Shown in pieces: positions 25,951 to 35,174 of a stretch of DNA of 64,000 nucleotides. This DNA is from Halococcus qingdaonensis (GTDB lineage Archaea > Halobacteriota > Halobacteria > Halobacteriales > Halococcaceae), in NCBI RefSeq assembly GCF_024508235.1, contig NZ_CP101943.1, positions 2,205,112 to 2,269,111 on the forward strand, in the 5' to 3' direction. Both the position numbers and the translations under genes were made by a program. The notes below the pieces were generated by a model. The model was not told the DNA's origin, ran no database searches, and was given only the letters and a program-made list of their open reading frames with translations. The stretch's first letter is position 1. Each line of letters begins with the position of its first letter.

Positions 25951-27738
25951 ATGTCACGACAGCAAGCACCACCACCGACCGAGGACGCACCGCTCCACGA
26001 GGGTGAGACGATGTCGCCGAGCGAGGCGCTGCTCGAACAGTTCGTCGCCGAGGACGCCGACGTGATGTTCGGGATCGTCGGCTCGGCGTTCATGGACTTC
26101 CTCGACATCATGCCGCAGGCGGGCATCCGCTACCTGCCCGTCCGCCACGAACAGAACGCCGCCCACATGGCCGACGGCTACGCCGAAGCGCTCTGTGGCC
26201 GCGAACCGGGCATCTGCGTCGCCCAGAACGGTCCCGGCGTCACCAACATGGTCACCGGGATCAAGGCCGCCCAGCTCAACCACTCGCCGGTGATCATGCT
26301 CTCGCCGGCCGCCACCACCGGTTCGATAGGAACTGATGGGTTCCAGGAGGCCGACACCATGTCGATCTTCGACGAGTGTGTCGACTGGCAGGGCCGTCTC
26401 GAAGACAACAGCCGCGTCGCCGAGTACGTGCGGACGGCCTACCGCGAGTCACTGACCGAGATGGGGCCCACTCAGATCGACTTCGCCCGCGATCAGCTCT
26501 ACGGCGAGATCGAGACCGACGTGCTCCAGCCCAACCAGTACCGTCAGGAAAGCATCGGTGCGGCCGACGACTCGAAGGTGAGCGAGGCCGCGACCATGCT
26601 CTCGGAGGCCGACAACCCGGCGATCATCGCCGGCCTCGGGACGATCTACTCCGACGCGATCGACGAGGTCGCCGACCTCGCCGAGGAGTTGAACGCGCCG
26701 GTGGCGAACTCCTACCTCCACAACGACAGCTTCCCGATCAGCCATCCCCTCGCTGTGGGCGCGCTCGGCTACGGCGGCTCGAAGGCCGCGATGGAGACGC
26801 TCTCGGAGGCCGACTGCGTGCTCGCCGTCGGCAGCCGCCTCAGCGGCTTCGGTCTCCTCCCCCAGTACGGGATGGACTGGTTCCCCGAGGACGCCGACGT
26901 CATCCAGATCGACGCCGACGCCTCCCAGATCGGCCGCACCACGCGCGTCGAGTTGGGTCTAGTCGGCGACGCCGCCGAAACCGTCCGCGGTCTCGCCGGC
27001 GATCTCGACGCCTCTGCCGGTGCGGACGACTCGCGCGTCGACGAGATCAAACAGGCCTACGCCGACTGGAAGGACGAGCTCGAAGAGATGTCCCAGTCGG
27101 ATCAGATGCCGATCCACCCGCGGCGCGCGCTCTGGGACGTCGCACAGGCGCTGCCCGAGAACACGATGGTCTCGACCGACATCGGCAACACCTGCTCGAT
27201 GGCCAACGCCTACCTGGAGTTCGACAATCCGGGTAACTTCCTCGCCGCCGGGACGTACGGCAACTGCGGGTTCGCCTACCCCGCGGCCATCGGCGCGAAG
27301 GTCGCCCGACCCGACGACCCCGCAGTGGCGCTCGTCGGCGACGGCGCGTGGGGCATGCAGTCGATGAACGAGATCATGACCGCCGTCCGCGAGGACATTC
27401 CGGCCGTCGCGGTCGTGTTCAACAACATGGAGTGGGGTGCCGAAAAGCAGAACCAGTACTGGTTCTACAACGACCGCTTCGTCGGCACCGACCTGCCCGA
27501 GAACCCCGATTTCGCCGAGATCGCCCGCGACATGGGCGCACACGGTACGCGGGTCAAAGATCCGGACAACGTCCAGTCGGCGATGACCGACGCGCTCCAG
27601 TCGGGCGAGCCCGCCGTCGTCGAGATCATGACCGACGGCACCGAGCTACTCGAACCGTTCCGCCGCGACGCGCTCGACGATCCCGAGCGCGTCCTGGAGA
27701 AGTACCGCCAGCCCGGCGACGCCAACTACGAGGGCTGA
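25951..27738 (+). CDS. xsc: Sulfoacetaldehyde acetyltransferase (Xsc)
   Basis: A 595-residue thiamine-diphosphate enzyme (an upstream Met at 25927 would add eight residues). N-terminal [19 protein letters not shown], the TPP-activating Glu in [12 protein letters not shown] (E67), QNGPGVTN and [12 protein letters not shown] follow the Xsc pattern rather than acetolactate synthase. The cofactor motif runs from GDGAWGM (D464) to NN (491-492), followed by [19 protein letters not shown] and a C-terminal EPFRRDA, all Xsc hallmarks. Xsc cleaves sulfoacetaldehyde with phosphate to sulfite and acetyl phosphate. The pta gene 41 bp downstream handles the acetyl phosphate. This is the diagnostic gene of the sulfonate locus. 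Confidence 0.93.
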   Translation: MSRQQAPPPTEDAPLHEGETMSPSEALLEQFVAEDADVMFGIVGSAFMDFLDIMPQAGIRYLPVRHEQNAAHMADGYAEALCGREPGICVAQNGPGVTNMVTGIKAAQLNHSPVIMLSPAATTGSIGTDGFQEADTMSIFDECVDWQGRLEDNSRVAEYVRTAYRESLTEMGPTQIDFARDQLYGEIETDVLQPNQYRQESIGAADDSKVSEAATMLSEADNPAIIAGLGTIYSDAIDEVADLAEELNAPVANSYLHNDSFPISHPLAVGALGYGGSKAAMETLSEADCVLAVGSRLSGFGLLPQYGMDWFPEDADVIQIDADASQIGRTTRVELGLVGDAAETVRGLAGDLDASAGADDSRVDEIKQAYADWKDELEEMSQSDQMPIHPRRALWDVAQALPENTMVSTDIGNTCSMANAYLEFDNPGNFLAAGTYGNCGFAYPAAIGAKVARPDDPAVALVGDGAWGMQSMNEIMTAVREDIPAVAVVFNNMEWGAEKQNQYWFYNDRFVGTDLPENPDFAEIARDMGAHGTRVKDPDNVQSAMTDALQSGEPAVVEIMTDGTELLEPFRRDALDDPERVLEKYRQPGDANYEG

Positions 27739-27779
27739 GCCGGCGGCGGTCACCGACCGTCACCGCATTCGAACCATCG

Positions 27780-28844
27780 ATGAGCCTTCTTTCACGACTT
27801 CGCGAACAAGCACGGACGGCGAGCCCACGCATCGTTCTCCCCGAAGCTCACGACAGCCGCGTGCGCGAAGCGGCCATCAGGGCCGCACACGACGGTATCG
27901 CCGAGCCAGTGCTGTTGGGTACCGACGAGGGATCACGAGCACTGTGTGCCGAACACGATCTGCCGCGGGGCGCACTCACCGTTCTCGATCGGTCCGACGA
28001 GCGGATCGAGGAGAATGCCGCCGCGTACGCCGCGCTGCGCGACGTACCCGTGTCGGCCGCAAAGCGCGTGCTCGACGACGAGTTGGTGCTCGGGGCGTGG
28101 CTCGCGCGCACCGGCGAGGCCGAGGGGCTAGTCGCAGGTGCGACCCATCCGACCGCCGAGGTGGTCGCGACGGCCAACGGGATCGTCGGCCTGGATCCGC
28201 TGGTCGACACCGCATCGAGCTACTTCCTGATGGCGTTCGACGACCCGGCCATCGGCGAGAACGGTGCGCTGCTCTACGCCGACTGCGGGGTGAACATCGA
28301 CCCGGACGACGAGCAGCTGGCGGACATCGCGCTCGCAACCGCCGCGACCGCCGAGGAGCTCCTCGGCTGGGAGCCACGGGTCGCCATGCTCTCGTTCTCG
28401 ACGAAGGGGAGCGCGAGCCACGAGACCGTCGACGAGATCCGACGGGCGACCGAACTGGCCCGCGAGCGGATGGGCGGACTCTGCATCGACGGCGAGTTGC
28501 AGAGCGACGCGGCGCTCGTCCCGAGCATCGCCGAACGCAAGAACGGGGATGCAGGTATCGTTAACGGCGACGCGAACGTGCTCGTCTTCCCGGATCTGAA
28601 CGCGGGCAACATCGCCTACAAACTCACCGAGCGGCTCGCGGGCGCGACGGCGCTCGGCCCGGTGTTGCAGGGCTACGCGCGACCGCTGAGCGATCTCTCG
28701 CGCGGCGCGAGCGCCGACGACGTCTACGACATCGTTACGATCACGGCCGCCCGCGCCGCGGTGAGCGAGGGGTTCGCCGACGGGACGATCCTCGAACGCG
28801 GGCAGTTGGCTCGACGCGAACAGGAGCCGCCACACCCTGAGTGA
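27780..28844 (+). CDS. pta: Phosphate acetyltransferase (Pta)
   Basis: A 354-residue PTA_PTB-domain enzyme without the extra N-terminal domains of E. coli Pta. Conserved blocks include [63 protein letters not shown] and [30 protein letters not shown]. It converts acetyl phosphate and CoA to acetyl-CoA and phosphate. It begins 41 bp after xsc on the same strand, so the pair probably forms one transcript. Haloarchaea generally make acetate by ADP-forming acetyl-CoA synthetase, so Pta here is best explained by Xsc. Confidence 0.93.
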   Translation: MSLLSRLREQARTASPRIVLPEAHDSRVREAAIRAAHDGIAEPVLLGTDEGSRALCAEHDLPRGALTVLDRSDERIEENAAAYAALRDVPVSAAKRVLDDELVLGAWLARTGEAEGLVAGATHPTAEVVATANGIVGLDPLVDTASSYFLMAFDDPAIGENGALLYADCGVNIDPDDEQLADIALATAATAEELLGWEPRVAMLSFSTKGSASHETVDEIRRATELARERMGGLCIDGELQSDAALVPSIAERKNGDAGIVNGDANVLVFPDLNAGNIAYKLTERLAGATALGPVLQGYARPLSDLSRGASADDVYDIVTITAARAAVSEGFADGTILERGQLARREQEPPHPE

Positions 28845-29333
28845 TTGGCGGATCGCCGTATCGATCATCGGGCGACCGTTTTTGCTAACGATCTCCATTT
28901 CACGGGAGTCCGTTCGACCGCACCGACAGCGGGATCGCTGTTCACGGTGATGGCGAGCGTTCGTGGCGTCCGAACGGAGATCTCGGCTGCTGGCAGTATC
29001 GATCCGGACAGATCGCGTCACGCTGCGCTCACTGGCTCTCGGACGTCATCGGTCCCGAAACGTCACCGATGATGGCGTTCGTCGAGTGTGTAGGGATGCG
29101 ACAGCTCTGTATTATGATCGCCGACGTCGCTTCGGTTCTGCTCTCGATCACTCCTAGCTATCGGGCCAGCGCGTCGTGACGACGGCGAGCGAAACAGGAG
29201 TGCCGTGTTTCTGACGAATGGGTGCTGTTTTGGAGCCCTCCCCAAGAAAATCGTCATCAATCGAAAGTGGGTGCTGACGGCCGCCGGTCGGAAGCGAGGG
29301 GCTGTCGGCAGCGCGGTCGAGAAGGGGTGTGTA
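28845..29333. other. Intergenic region, no gene seen
   Basis: These 489 bp lie between pta and the stop of the convergent permease gene. Short open frames exist but have no start signal, no haloarchaeal amino-acid bias and no recognisable product. The local composition is less GC-rich than the flanking genes. It may hold both terminators or a decayed gene. Confidence 0.5.
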
Positions 29334-30746
29334 CTACTGCTGTTCCGACACCGGCTGTCGGGTCTCCTCCATCGTGGTTTCGGTCGTCGTCCGCCGTGAG
29401 AGCGCGAACAGCACCGCGCCGAGGACGATCCAGGCGACGACGATCGCCCACTCGCGCGGCCAGAGCAGCGCCGAGGGCGCGCCGGGCATGTAGAGCCCGA
29501 TGAAAAACAGCGTCACGATCATCCCGGCGATGCCGAAGGTGTAGCCACCGGGGAGCTTGAACGGCCGCTCCATCTCGGGTTCGTTGTAGCGCAGCGCGAC
29601 GAACGACAGCGCGACGGTGAACCAGGCGAGCACGATCCCGAGCGAGCCGGCGTTGATGATCGAGCTGACGAAGTTGCCGCCGAACCACGGCGCGGCCATC
29701 GAGAGCGCGCCGATGAGGACGATCGCGCGCGAGGGCGTGTTGTACTCGGGATGGACCGTGGCGAGCGATTCGGGCAGGAGCCCCGAGTCGGCCATCGCGA
29801 AGACGATGCGGCTCGCGCCGATGACGAACGCGCTCCAGCTGGTGAGCAGCGCGCCGATGCCGACGATCGTCATCAGCTTGCCCGCCACGGTGCTGCCGAA
29901 GATCGCGCTCATCGCCGTCGCGGCCGGCACGAGGCTGTCGCCGAGCGCGCCCGCGGCGACGGCCCCGCCGGCCGCCCAGATGCTGACGATGTAGAACAGG
30001 CCGACCGTCGCGACGACCGCGAGCACCACCAGCGCGAGCGAGCGCGAGGACATATCGGCCTCCTCGGCGGCCTGTGGCACGACGTCGAAGCCGACGAACA
30101 GCATCGGCACCTGGATGGCGACGGTCGTGATTCCGAGCACCGGCGCGCCACCGAAGGCCGCGTTCGAGATCGATGGTCCGACGGTGAGCGAGCCCGTCAC
30201 GAGCGCGATGCCCGAGATGGCGATGATCGTCGCGAGAACGAGCTGTACCTGCGCGGTGATCTCGACGCCGCGGTAGTTCAGATACGTGATCGCGAGAATG
30301 CCGAGGAATCCGACTGCGACCCACGAGCCGTAGACGGTCTGGCCCGCGAACGTCCAGAGTGCCAGCACGTCGAAGCCGGGAATCAGATAGGAGAACCCGA
30401 TGCCGAGAGCGATCGACTGGAAGCCGACGACACCCATGTAGCCGAGCAACAGCGACCAGCTACAGACGAAGGAGACCGCCGGCCCGAACGCGCGGTGGGT
30501 GTAGACGTGCTCGCCGCCCGCGAACGGCATCGCCGAGACGAGTTCGCCGTAGATGAGCGCGACGAGGAGCACGAGCACCCCACCGATGGCGAAGGCAGCC
30601 ATCGCCCCGTACGGTCCCGCTTCGTCGATCCAATAGCCCATCTGGATGATCCAGCCCCAGCCGACGATCGCGCCGAAGCCGATGGCGAACAGCTGCCATC
30701 GTGAGAGGACCCGTTCCAGCGATCCATCCGTGGTATCACCAGTCAT
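29334..30746 (-). CDS. APC-superfamily permease (candidate taurine/amine importer)
   Basis: A 470-residue permease with about 12 membrane helices. The first is unwound at GFGAIVGWGWIIQMGYW, the typical APC substrate-binding start, followed by PFAGGEHVYTHRAFGP and an EEADM segment in the loop after helix 6. The family moves amino acids, ethanolamine and related amines with H+ or Na+. Its place between pta and the alanine-dehydrogenase-like gene suggests import of taurine or a related amine; this is inference. The start at 30746 fits a TATA-like CATTAAAG on the minus strand about 28 bp upstream. Confidence 0.85.
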   Translation of the reverse strand: MTGDTTDGSLERVLSRWQLFAIGFGAIVGWGWIIQMGYWIDEAGPYGAMAAFAIGGVLVLLVALIYGELVSAMPFAGGEHVYTHRAFGPAVSFVCSWSLLLGYMGVVGFQSIALGIGFSYLIPGFDVLALWTFAGQTVYGSWVAVGFLGILAITYLNYRGVEITAQVQLVLATIIAISGIALVTGSLTVGPSISNAAFGGAPVLGITTVAIQVPMLFVGFDVVPQAAEEADMSSRSLALVVLAVVATVGLFYIVSIWAAGGAVAAGALGDSLVPAATAMSAIFGSTVAGKLMTIVGIGALLTSWSAFVIGASRIVFAMADSGLLPESLATVHPEYNTPSRAIVLIGALSMAAPWFGGNFVSSIINAGSLGIVLAWFTVALSFVALRYNEPEMERPFKLPGGYTFGIAGMIVTLFFIGLYMPGAPSALLWPREWAIVVAWIVLGAVLFALSRRTTTETTMEETRQPVSEQQ

Positions 30747-31090
30747 GCTACCGCAATACATTCGCGAATACTTTAATGTTATGTATATTTGTTGGAGTTT
30801 GTTGTAGCTATAGCCAGTATTCTTGCTGTATTCGTCAGAATTTAACCGCCGATCGGGACGCCGTCGTCGGGTTTTGTTGCCGAACCCTCATGAACGACCG
30901 GCCTGCAAGCACGTCGGCCGACGAGCAGCGTCGTCCGGACCGTTCCGGATCGGTGCGGTGGACGATCGTTCCAATTATCGATTCGAAATCGACATCATTG
31001 AGCGATACACTCCCCCTATGTAATATTTTATTCAGTATATCGGCAGTGTTACGGTAGAAAAGTTTAAGATACTCGCGCATAGTTGTCGAT
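30747..31090. promoter_or_regulatory. Divergent regulatory region, permease / alanine-dehydrogenase-like gene
   Basis: This 344-bp AT-richer space carries no gene. It holds the permease TATA (minus strand, 30771-30778), tandem 10-mers TTTGTTGGAG (30788-30797) and TTTGTTGTAG (30798-30807), and the TATA box TTTAAG (31063-31068), 25 bp before the plus-strand ATG at 31091. The second 10-mer is repeated exactly upstream of xsc. Confidence 0.5.
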
Positions 31091-32104
31091 ATGCGCATGA
31101 GCACACTCGCATCCGAGGAGGACGTAACCGAGCGGGGAACGCTGATGATCGACCGCGACGAGCTCGACGACTGCGTCGAGATGGCGGGCGTCATCGACGC
31201 GATCGAGGACGCTTTCGTCGCCTACGAGGACGGCGACGCGGTGATGCCGCCGAAGACCTACGTCGACCTCCCCGAGGAGAACGGCGACTTCCGGGCGATG
31301 CCGGCGTACGTCGACGGTGCGGCCGGCCTCAAGTGGGTCAACGTCCATCCGGACAACCCCACGAAACACGACCTGCCGACGGTGATGGGCGTCGTCATCT
31401 ACTCCGACCCGGAGACGGCCTACCCGCTGGCGATCATGGACGGAACGAAGCTCACTCGCTACCGCACCGGCGCGGTCGGCGGCGTCGCCAGCCGCCATCT
31501 CGCCCCACCCGACACGCGCACGATGGGTCTGGTCGGCGCGGGCGAACAAGCACGCGCACAGTTGGAAGCGATCTCGAGCATCGTCGATCTCGATCGGGTC
31601 GTCGTCACCGATCTGGACGAAACGGCGGTCACCGACCTCTGTAAGAAAGAGGCCGATCGCGCCGACGAGGTCGTCAGCGGCAGTCCGGAGGAGGTCGCGA
31701 GCTGTGACGTAATCTCGACCACCACGCCCTCGACAGAACCGATCCTGAAGCGCGAGTGGCTCGACGAGGGGACACACATCAACGCGATGGGAGCCGACGC
31801 GGAGGGCAAGCAGGAGCTCGACCCGCGGATCATCGAGGACGCAGCCGTCGTCGTCGACGACTGGGAACAGTGCTCTCACAGCGGCGAGATCAACGTCGCC
31901 GTCGCCGAGGGCCGTCTCGCCAGAAAGGACGTCCACGCCGATCTGAGCGAGGTCGTCAGCGGAACGCGCGACGCGCCGACCGACGAACTCACTGTCTTCG
32001 ATTCGACGGGACTAGCGATCCAGGACATCGCGGCCGCGGGCCTGATCTACGAGAGCGCCGAGGAGCAGGGTGCCGGCTACACGTTCGATCTCGTGGGCAC
32101 GTAA
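31091..32104 (+). CDS. Ornithine cyclodeaminase/mu-crystallin family, probable alanine dehydrogenase
   Basis: A 337-residue NAD-dependent enzyme. Substrate-binding features include LKWVNVHPDNP (K81) and DGTKLTRYRTGAVGG. The Rossmann motif GLVGAGEQARAQLEAI begins near residue 147, and GADAEGKQELD follows. Archaeal members of this family (Archaeoglobus type) are alanine dehydrogenases. Beside a class III aminotransferase and Xsc, alanine dehydrogenase would oxidise the alanine formed, returning pyruvate and releasing ammonia. Ornithine cyclodeaminase remains an alternative. It is leaderless, with TTTAAG 25 bp upstream. Confidence 0.85.
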   Translation: MRMSTLASEEDVTERGTLMIDRDELDDCVEMAGVIDAIEDAFVAYEDGDAVMPPKTYVDLPEENGDFRAMPAYVDGAAGLKWVNVHPDNPTKHDLPTVMGVVIYSDPETAYPLAIMDGTKLTRYRTGAVGGVASRHLAPPDTRTMGLVGAGEQARAQLEAISSIVDLDRVVVTDLDETAVTDLCKKEADRADEVVSGSPEEVASCDVISTTTPSTEPILKREWLDEGTHINAMGADAEGKQELDPRIIEDAAVVVDDWEQCSHSGEINVAVAEGRLARKDVHADLSEVVSGTRDAPTDELTVFDSTGLAIQDIAAAGLIYESAEEQGAGYTFDLVGT

Positions 32105-32217
32105 CGACCCCACCAGCCTCTCGTCGCCCGGTTCCCGACCGTTTCTTCAGTCGTCGTTCTACACGTAATAGGGAGGATTAAGTGCGCGTGTCGAGTATCT
32201 TCCAACCGCATTCAACT

Positions 32218-32712
32218 ATGGACGAACGTGACATCAAGATCCTCTCGGCGATTGCGAACCTCGGCACCGGCAGTCCCGACCGGCTCCACGAGGAGACGGG
32301 CATCCCGAAGTCGACGATCTACTACCGACTGAACAACCTCCGCGAGGAGGGTGTCATCAAGAACGACCTCTACGATATCGACTACGAGAAGGTCGGGCTC
32401 GGCGTCACCATCATCGCCGAGGTCATCGCCGAGTACGACGAGGGCTACCACGAGCGCGTCGGCGAGAAGCTCTCGAACATCGAGGGCGCGGATCAGGTCT
32501 ACTTCACGATGGGCGAGACCGACTTCGTCGTCATCGCCCGCCTCGGTAACCAGGGGATGGTCGAGGATCTCATCAGCCAGTTCGAGGGGATCGACGAGGT
32601 GATCCGCACTCGATCGATGTTCACTATCTCCACCATCAAAAACGAGCCGCGACTGCTCAAGAACTTCGAGTTCGATACGCTCGAATCGATCGCCGACGCC
32701 GAGGACGAGTAG
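32218..32712 (+). CDS. Lrp/AsnC-family transcriptional regulator
   Basis: A 164-residue regulator. Residues 1-50 form a winged helix (MDERDIKILSAIANLG, SPDRLHEETGIPKSTIYYRLNNL). Residues about 62-140 form the RAM ligand-binding domain (TIIAEVIAEYDEGYHERV, YFTMGETDFVVIARL). Lrp-type proteins sense amino acids. Set between the alanine-dehydrogenase-like gene and the aminotransferase gene, whose stop lies 2 bp away in convergent orientation, it is the obvious candidate regulator of the sulfonate locus. A TATA-like GATTAAG lies near 32177. Confidence 0.88.
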   Translation: MDERDIKILSAIANLGTGSPDRLHEETGIPKSTIYYRLNNLREEGVIKNDLYDIDYEKVGLGVTIIAEVIAEYDEGYHERVGEKLSNIEGADQVYFTMGETDFVVIARLGNQGMVEDLISQFEGIDEVIRTRSMFTISTIKNEPRLLKNFEFDTLESIADAEDE

Positions 32713-32714
32713 CG

Positions 32715-34040
32715 CTACTCGAACACCTCCTCGATCGAGTCCTCGAGCGCCGCGACGCCCGTCTCGATGTCGTCCTCGTCGACACAGAACGGTGGCGAGA
32801 GCATGATCTGGATCAGCGGCCGGCCACCGCCAACGAGCACACCCTTCTCGCGCGTGCGGGTGAGGACATCTGCGACGGGGTTGTAACCGTCCTCGACGCG
32901 CGGATCGAACACTGGTTCACCGGTTTCGGGATCGGCGAACTCGACCGCCCAGTGGAAGCCGCGCCCGCGGACGTCACAGACGATGTCGTGATCTTCGAGA
33001 TCCCTGACCCGCTCTTCGAGCGCTGGCGAGAGTTCCTGGACGTTGTCGATCAGGTGATCGTCGTACTCCTCCAGGGCAGCGCTGCCGGCGGCACACGCGA
33101 CCGGGTTGCCGGCGAACGTCTGGCCGATGTCCATCGCGTCCTCGCGGAGCGCCGTGCCGAGTTCCGAGCGCATCAGCACGCCAGCGAGCGGCGCGTAGGC
33201 GCTCGTCACGCCCTTGGCGAACGTGATCATGTCCGGTTCCAGATCCTCGGTCTGGCTGCCGAACCACTCGCCGCAGCGGCCGAAGCCGGTGATGACCTCG
33301 TCGGCGATCAGCAGGATGTCGTACTCGTCACAGAGCTCGCGCACGCCCTCGAAGTAGCCCGGTGGCGCGGTGAACGCCCCGCTCGACCCACCGACGATCT
33401 CGGTGACCAGCGCCGCGATCGAGTCCGGTCCCTGGTTGCGGATGACGTATTCGAGGTGGTCGAGCGATCGCTCGGTGAGCTCCTCGGGCGAGTCGGCGTC
33501 GAAGGCGGCGTCGGCACCCCCAAAGGGTGGGAGGAACTTCACGTTGCCCGTGGTCGCGGCGTGCGATTCGACCGGCAGCCGGATCGCGGGATCGCCCGTG
33601 ATGCCCGCGGTCGCGTACGTACCGCCGTGGTAGGAGCGCCAGCGGGTCAACACCGTCGAGGAATCCTGGAACTCGCGGGCGATCTGGATCGCCGCCTCGT
33701 TCGCCTCGCTGCCCGAAATCGAGAAGAACACGTCCGTGAGCGGCTGTGGCGCGACCTCGGTCAGCGTGTCGGCGAGCTGACTGCGCGCGTCGTTGTCCTT
33801 CGCCGAGGAGACGTACTGCACTCGATCGAGCTGCTCGGCCATCGCGTCGGTGATGGCGTCGTTGCTGTGGCCCGCGTTCACGCAGTACAGCTGGGAGGTG
33901 AAGTCCAGGTACTCCTCGTCATCGTCGGTGCGCACGTACGCACCGTCACCCTCGGTGATCGTCATCGGTTCCTCGTCCATGTGCCCGAAGTGAGCGAGCA
34001 CGCCGCGTTCTCCCGTCCTGATCTGTTCGCGTTGCGCCAT
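32715..34040 (-). CDS. Class III aminotransferase, candidate taurine:pyruvate aminotransferase
   Basis: A 440-residue fold-type I PLP enzyme. SGSEANEAAIQIAR binds phosphate, D247 (LLIADEVITGFGR) pairs with the pyridine nitrogen, and K276 (MITFAKGVTSAYAPLAG) is the Schiff-base lysine. The segment around K276 matches omega-amino-acid:pyruvate enzymes including taurine:pyruvate aminotransferase (Tpa). Taurine transamination yields sulfoacetaldehyde, the Xsc substrate. beta-Alanine or GABA transamination cannot be excluded by sequence. The start at 34040 is fixed by TATAAA on the minus strand about 28 bp upstream. Confidence 0.85.
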   Translation of the reverse strand: MAQREQIRTGERGVLAHFGHMDEEPMTITEGDGAYVRTDDDEEYLDFTSQLYCVNAGHSNDAITDAMAEQLDRVQYVSSAKDNDARSQLADTLTEVAPQPLTDVFFSISGSEANEAAIQIAREFQDSSTVLTRWRSYHGGTYATAGITGDPAIRLPVESHAATTGNVKFLPPFGGADAAFDADSPEELTERSLDHLEYVIRNQGPDSIAALVTEIVGGSSGAFTAPPGYFEGVRELCDEYDILLIADEVITGFGRCGEWFGSQTEDLEPDMITFAKGVTSAYAPLAGVLMRSELGTALREDAMDIGQTFAGNPVACAAGSAALEEYDDHLIDNVQELSPALEERVRDLEDHDIVCDVRGRGFHWAVEFADPETGEPVFDPRVEDGYNPVADVLTRTREKGVLVGGGRPLIQIMLSPPFCVDEDDIETGVAALEDSIEEVFE

Positions 34041-34064
34041 ACCCACACGTTCGACCGCGAACCA

Positions 34065-34070
34065 TTTATA
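34065..34070 (-). promoter_or_regulatory. TATA box of the aminotransferase gene
   Basis: TATAAA on the minus strand is centred about 27 bp from the ATG at 34040, supporting that start instead of longer in-frame alternatives. Confidence 0.55.
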
Positions 34071-34126
34071 GATACTGGTTAATTTGTAGTCTGAAGTAGC
34101 TATTCGTAAAAGAGTGGGTGAAATAG

Positions 34127-34139
34127 CCAATAGTATTGG
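34127..34139. promoter_or_regulatory. Perfect palindrome upstream of the aminotransferase gene
   Basis: CCAATA-G-TATTGG has 6-bp arms about a single base and lies some 60 bp upstream of the TATA box. It could be an operator for the neighbouring Lrp-like regulator; this is unproven. Confidence 0.3.
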
Positions 34140-34296
34140 GTATAGATGTATAGAAAAGCAATCTCTGTGAAGAGGGGGGACTGATTTTGCCGAGGATATC
34201 TCAATCAATTTCGCGCTCAAAGCTGTATTCTGCTACTAGTTCAACTGTATAATCAGTAACTTTCATTAACTTCCTGCATATACGGTGGGTGTGGAC

Positions 34297-34536
34297 ATGA
34301 AACAGACACCACGACAATCGAGCAACGAGACGACCGACGCAACGAACTACGACCGCGACAGCGAAGCGATCGAGCCGCTCGTGCCAGTCATGCCGCCCGA
34401 CAAGGGCGATCCGGGGCGCGAACGGCAGCGGGACGGCACGGACGGAAGCATGATGCTCGATCGCTCGCAGCTGGGCCACACTACCGAGTACACGTGGGAC
34501 ATCGAGATGGTCGAACCGGGTGTGCCGCGACTGTGA
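34297..34536 (+). CDS. Small hypothetical protein
   Basis: A 79-residue, charged protein beginning MKQTPRQSSNETTDATNYD and ending WDIEMVEPGVPRL. The low hydrophobicity suits a disordered haloarchaeal protein. I do not recognise a family. TATA-like elements (CATTAAC at about 34264 and GCATATAC at about 34277) precede the ATG. Coding status is moderately supported by amino-acid bias only. Confidence 0.45.
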   Translation: MKQTPRQSSNETTDATNYDRDSEAIEPLVPVMPPDKGDPGRERQRDGTDGSMMLDRSQLGHTTEYTWDIEMVEPGVPRL

Positions 34537-34700
34537 GAGGACGGCCGGGGTAAGATCGGCCCTTCCCCTTCCTCGCTGTCCGTCCTCCCAGAGAGAACAT
34601 GACTGACAGTCGATTGGGTCATCGAATAGCATTTACGCAGGATTCGATCGCCACGTTCCACGAGCGGCGAAATCTATAACCATCCCGGCAAACAACGGGC

Positions 34701-35126
34701 GTGACAATGATCGTCGCCGCAGTGGGTGAATCCGATCGGAGTGAACAGGTCGTCGCCGAGGCGGACGCGCTCGCGGACGCCTTCGACGAGGAGACCCACG
34801 TCGTCCACGTTCTTAGCCCGATGGAGGCACGGAAGATCGAACAGGACGCCACCGAGAGCAGTACGATGGAGTTCGACGACGAACCCGACGACGGCGAGGA
34901 GGCCGCACGGGAGATCGCCGCGGCGGCGACGGTCGGTAGCGACGCGACGCCCGTCGGGCTCGTCGGCAAGGCCAGCGAGCAGATCATCGGATACGCGGAC
35001 GAGCACGACGCCCGCTACATCGTCGTGGGCAAGCGCAAACGCTCGCCGACAGGCAAGGCGGTCTTCGGCAGCGTGACGCAGTCGGTACTGCTGAACGCCG
35101 ACCAACCCGTGTTGAGCGTCATGTGA
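34701..35126 (+). CDS. Universal stress protein (UspA) family
   Basis: A 141-residue USP. IVAAVGESDRSEQVVAEADALA forms the first strand and helix. VGLVGKASEQIIGYADEHDARYIVVGKRKRS ends in the G-x2-G-x9-G(S/T)-type phosphate loop (GKAVFGSVTQSVLL), so it may bind ATP. USPs respond to energy and membrane stress. TATA-like CTATAACC about 25 bp upstream favours a leaderless GTG at 34701; the ATG at 34707 is the alternative. Confidence 0.88.
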   Translation: MTMIVAAVGESDRSEQVVAEADALADAFDEETHVVHVLSPMEARKIEQDATESSTMEFDDEPDDGEEAAREIAAAATVGSDATPVGLVGKASEQIIGYADEHDARYIVVGKRKRSPTGKAVFGSVTQSVLLNADQPVLSVM

Positions 35127-35174
35127 ATTCTCGGGAACCGTGTCGCAGATAGTGTAATTTCGTTTCCAAATCCA

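Noticed and set aside
29063-29400. Small open frames in the spacer after pta
   Set aside because: No start signal, no acidic bias and no recognisable family; treated as non-coding.
34201-34266. Short minus-strand frame MKVTDYTVELVAEYSFEREID
   Set aside because: The 21-codon peptide has an acidic haloarchaeal look, but no promoter at proper spacing and no family; it could be a gene remnant. Too little to call.
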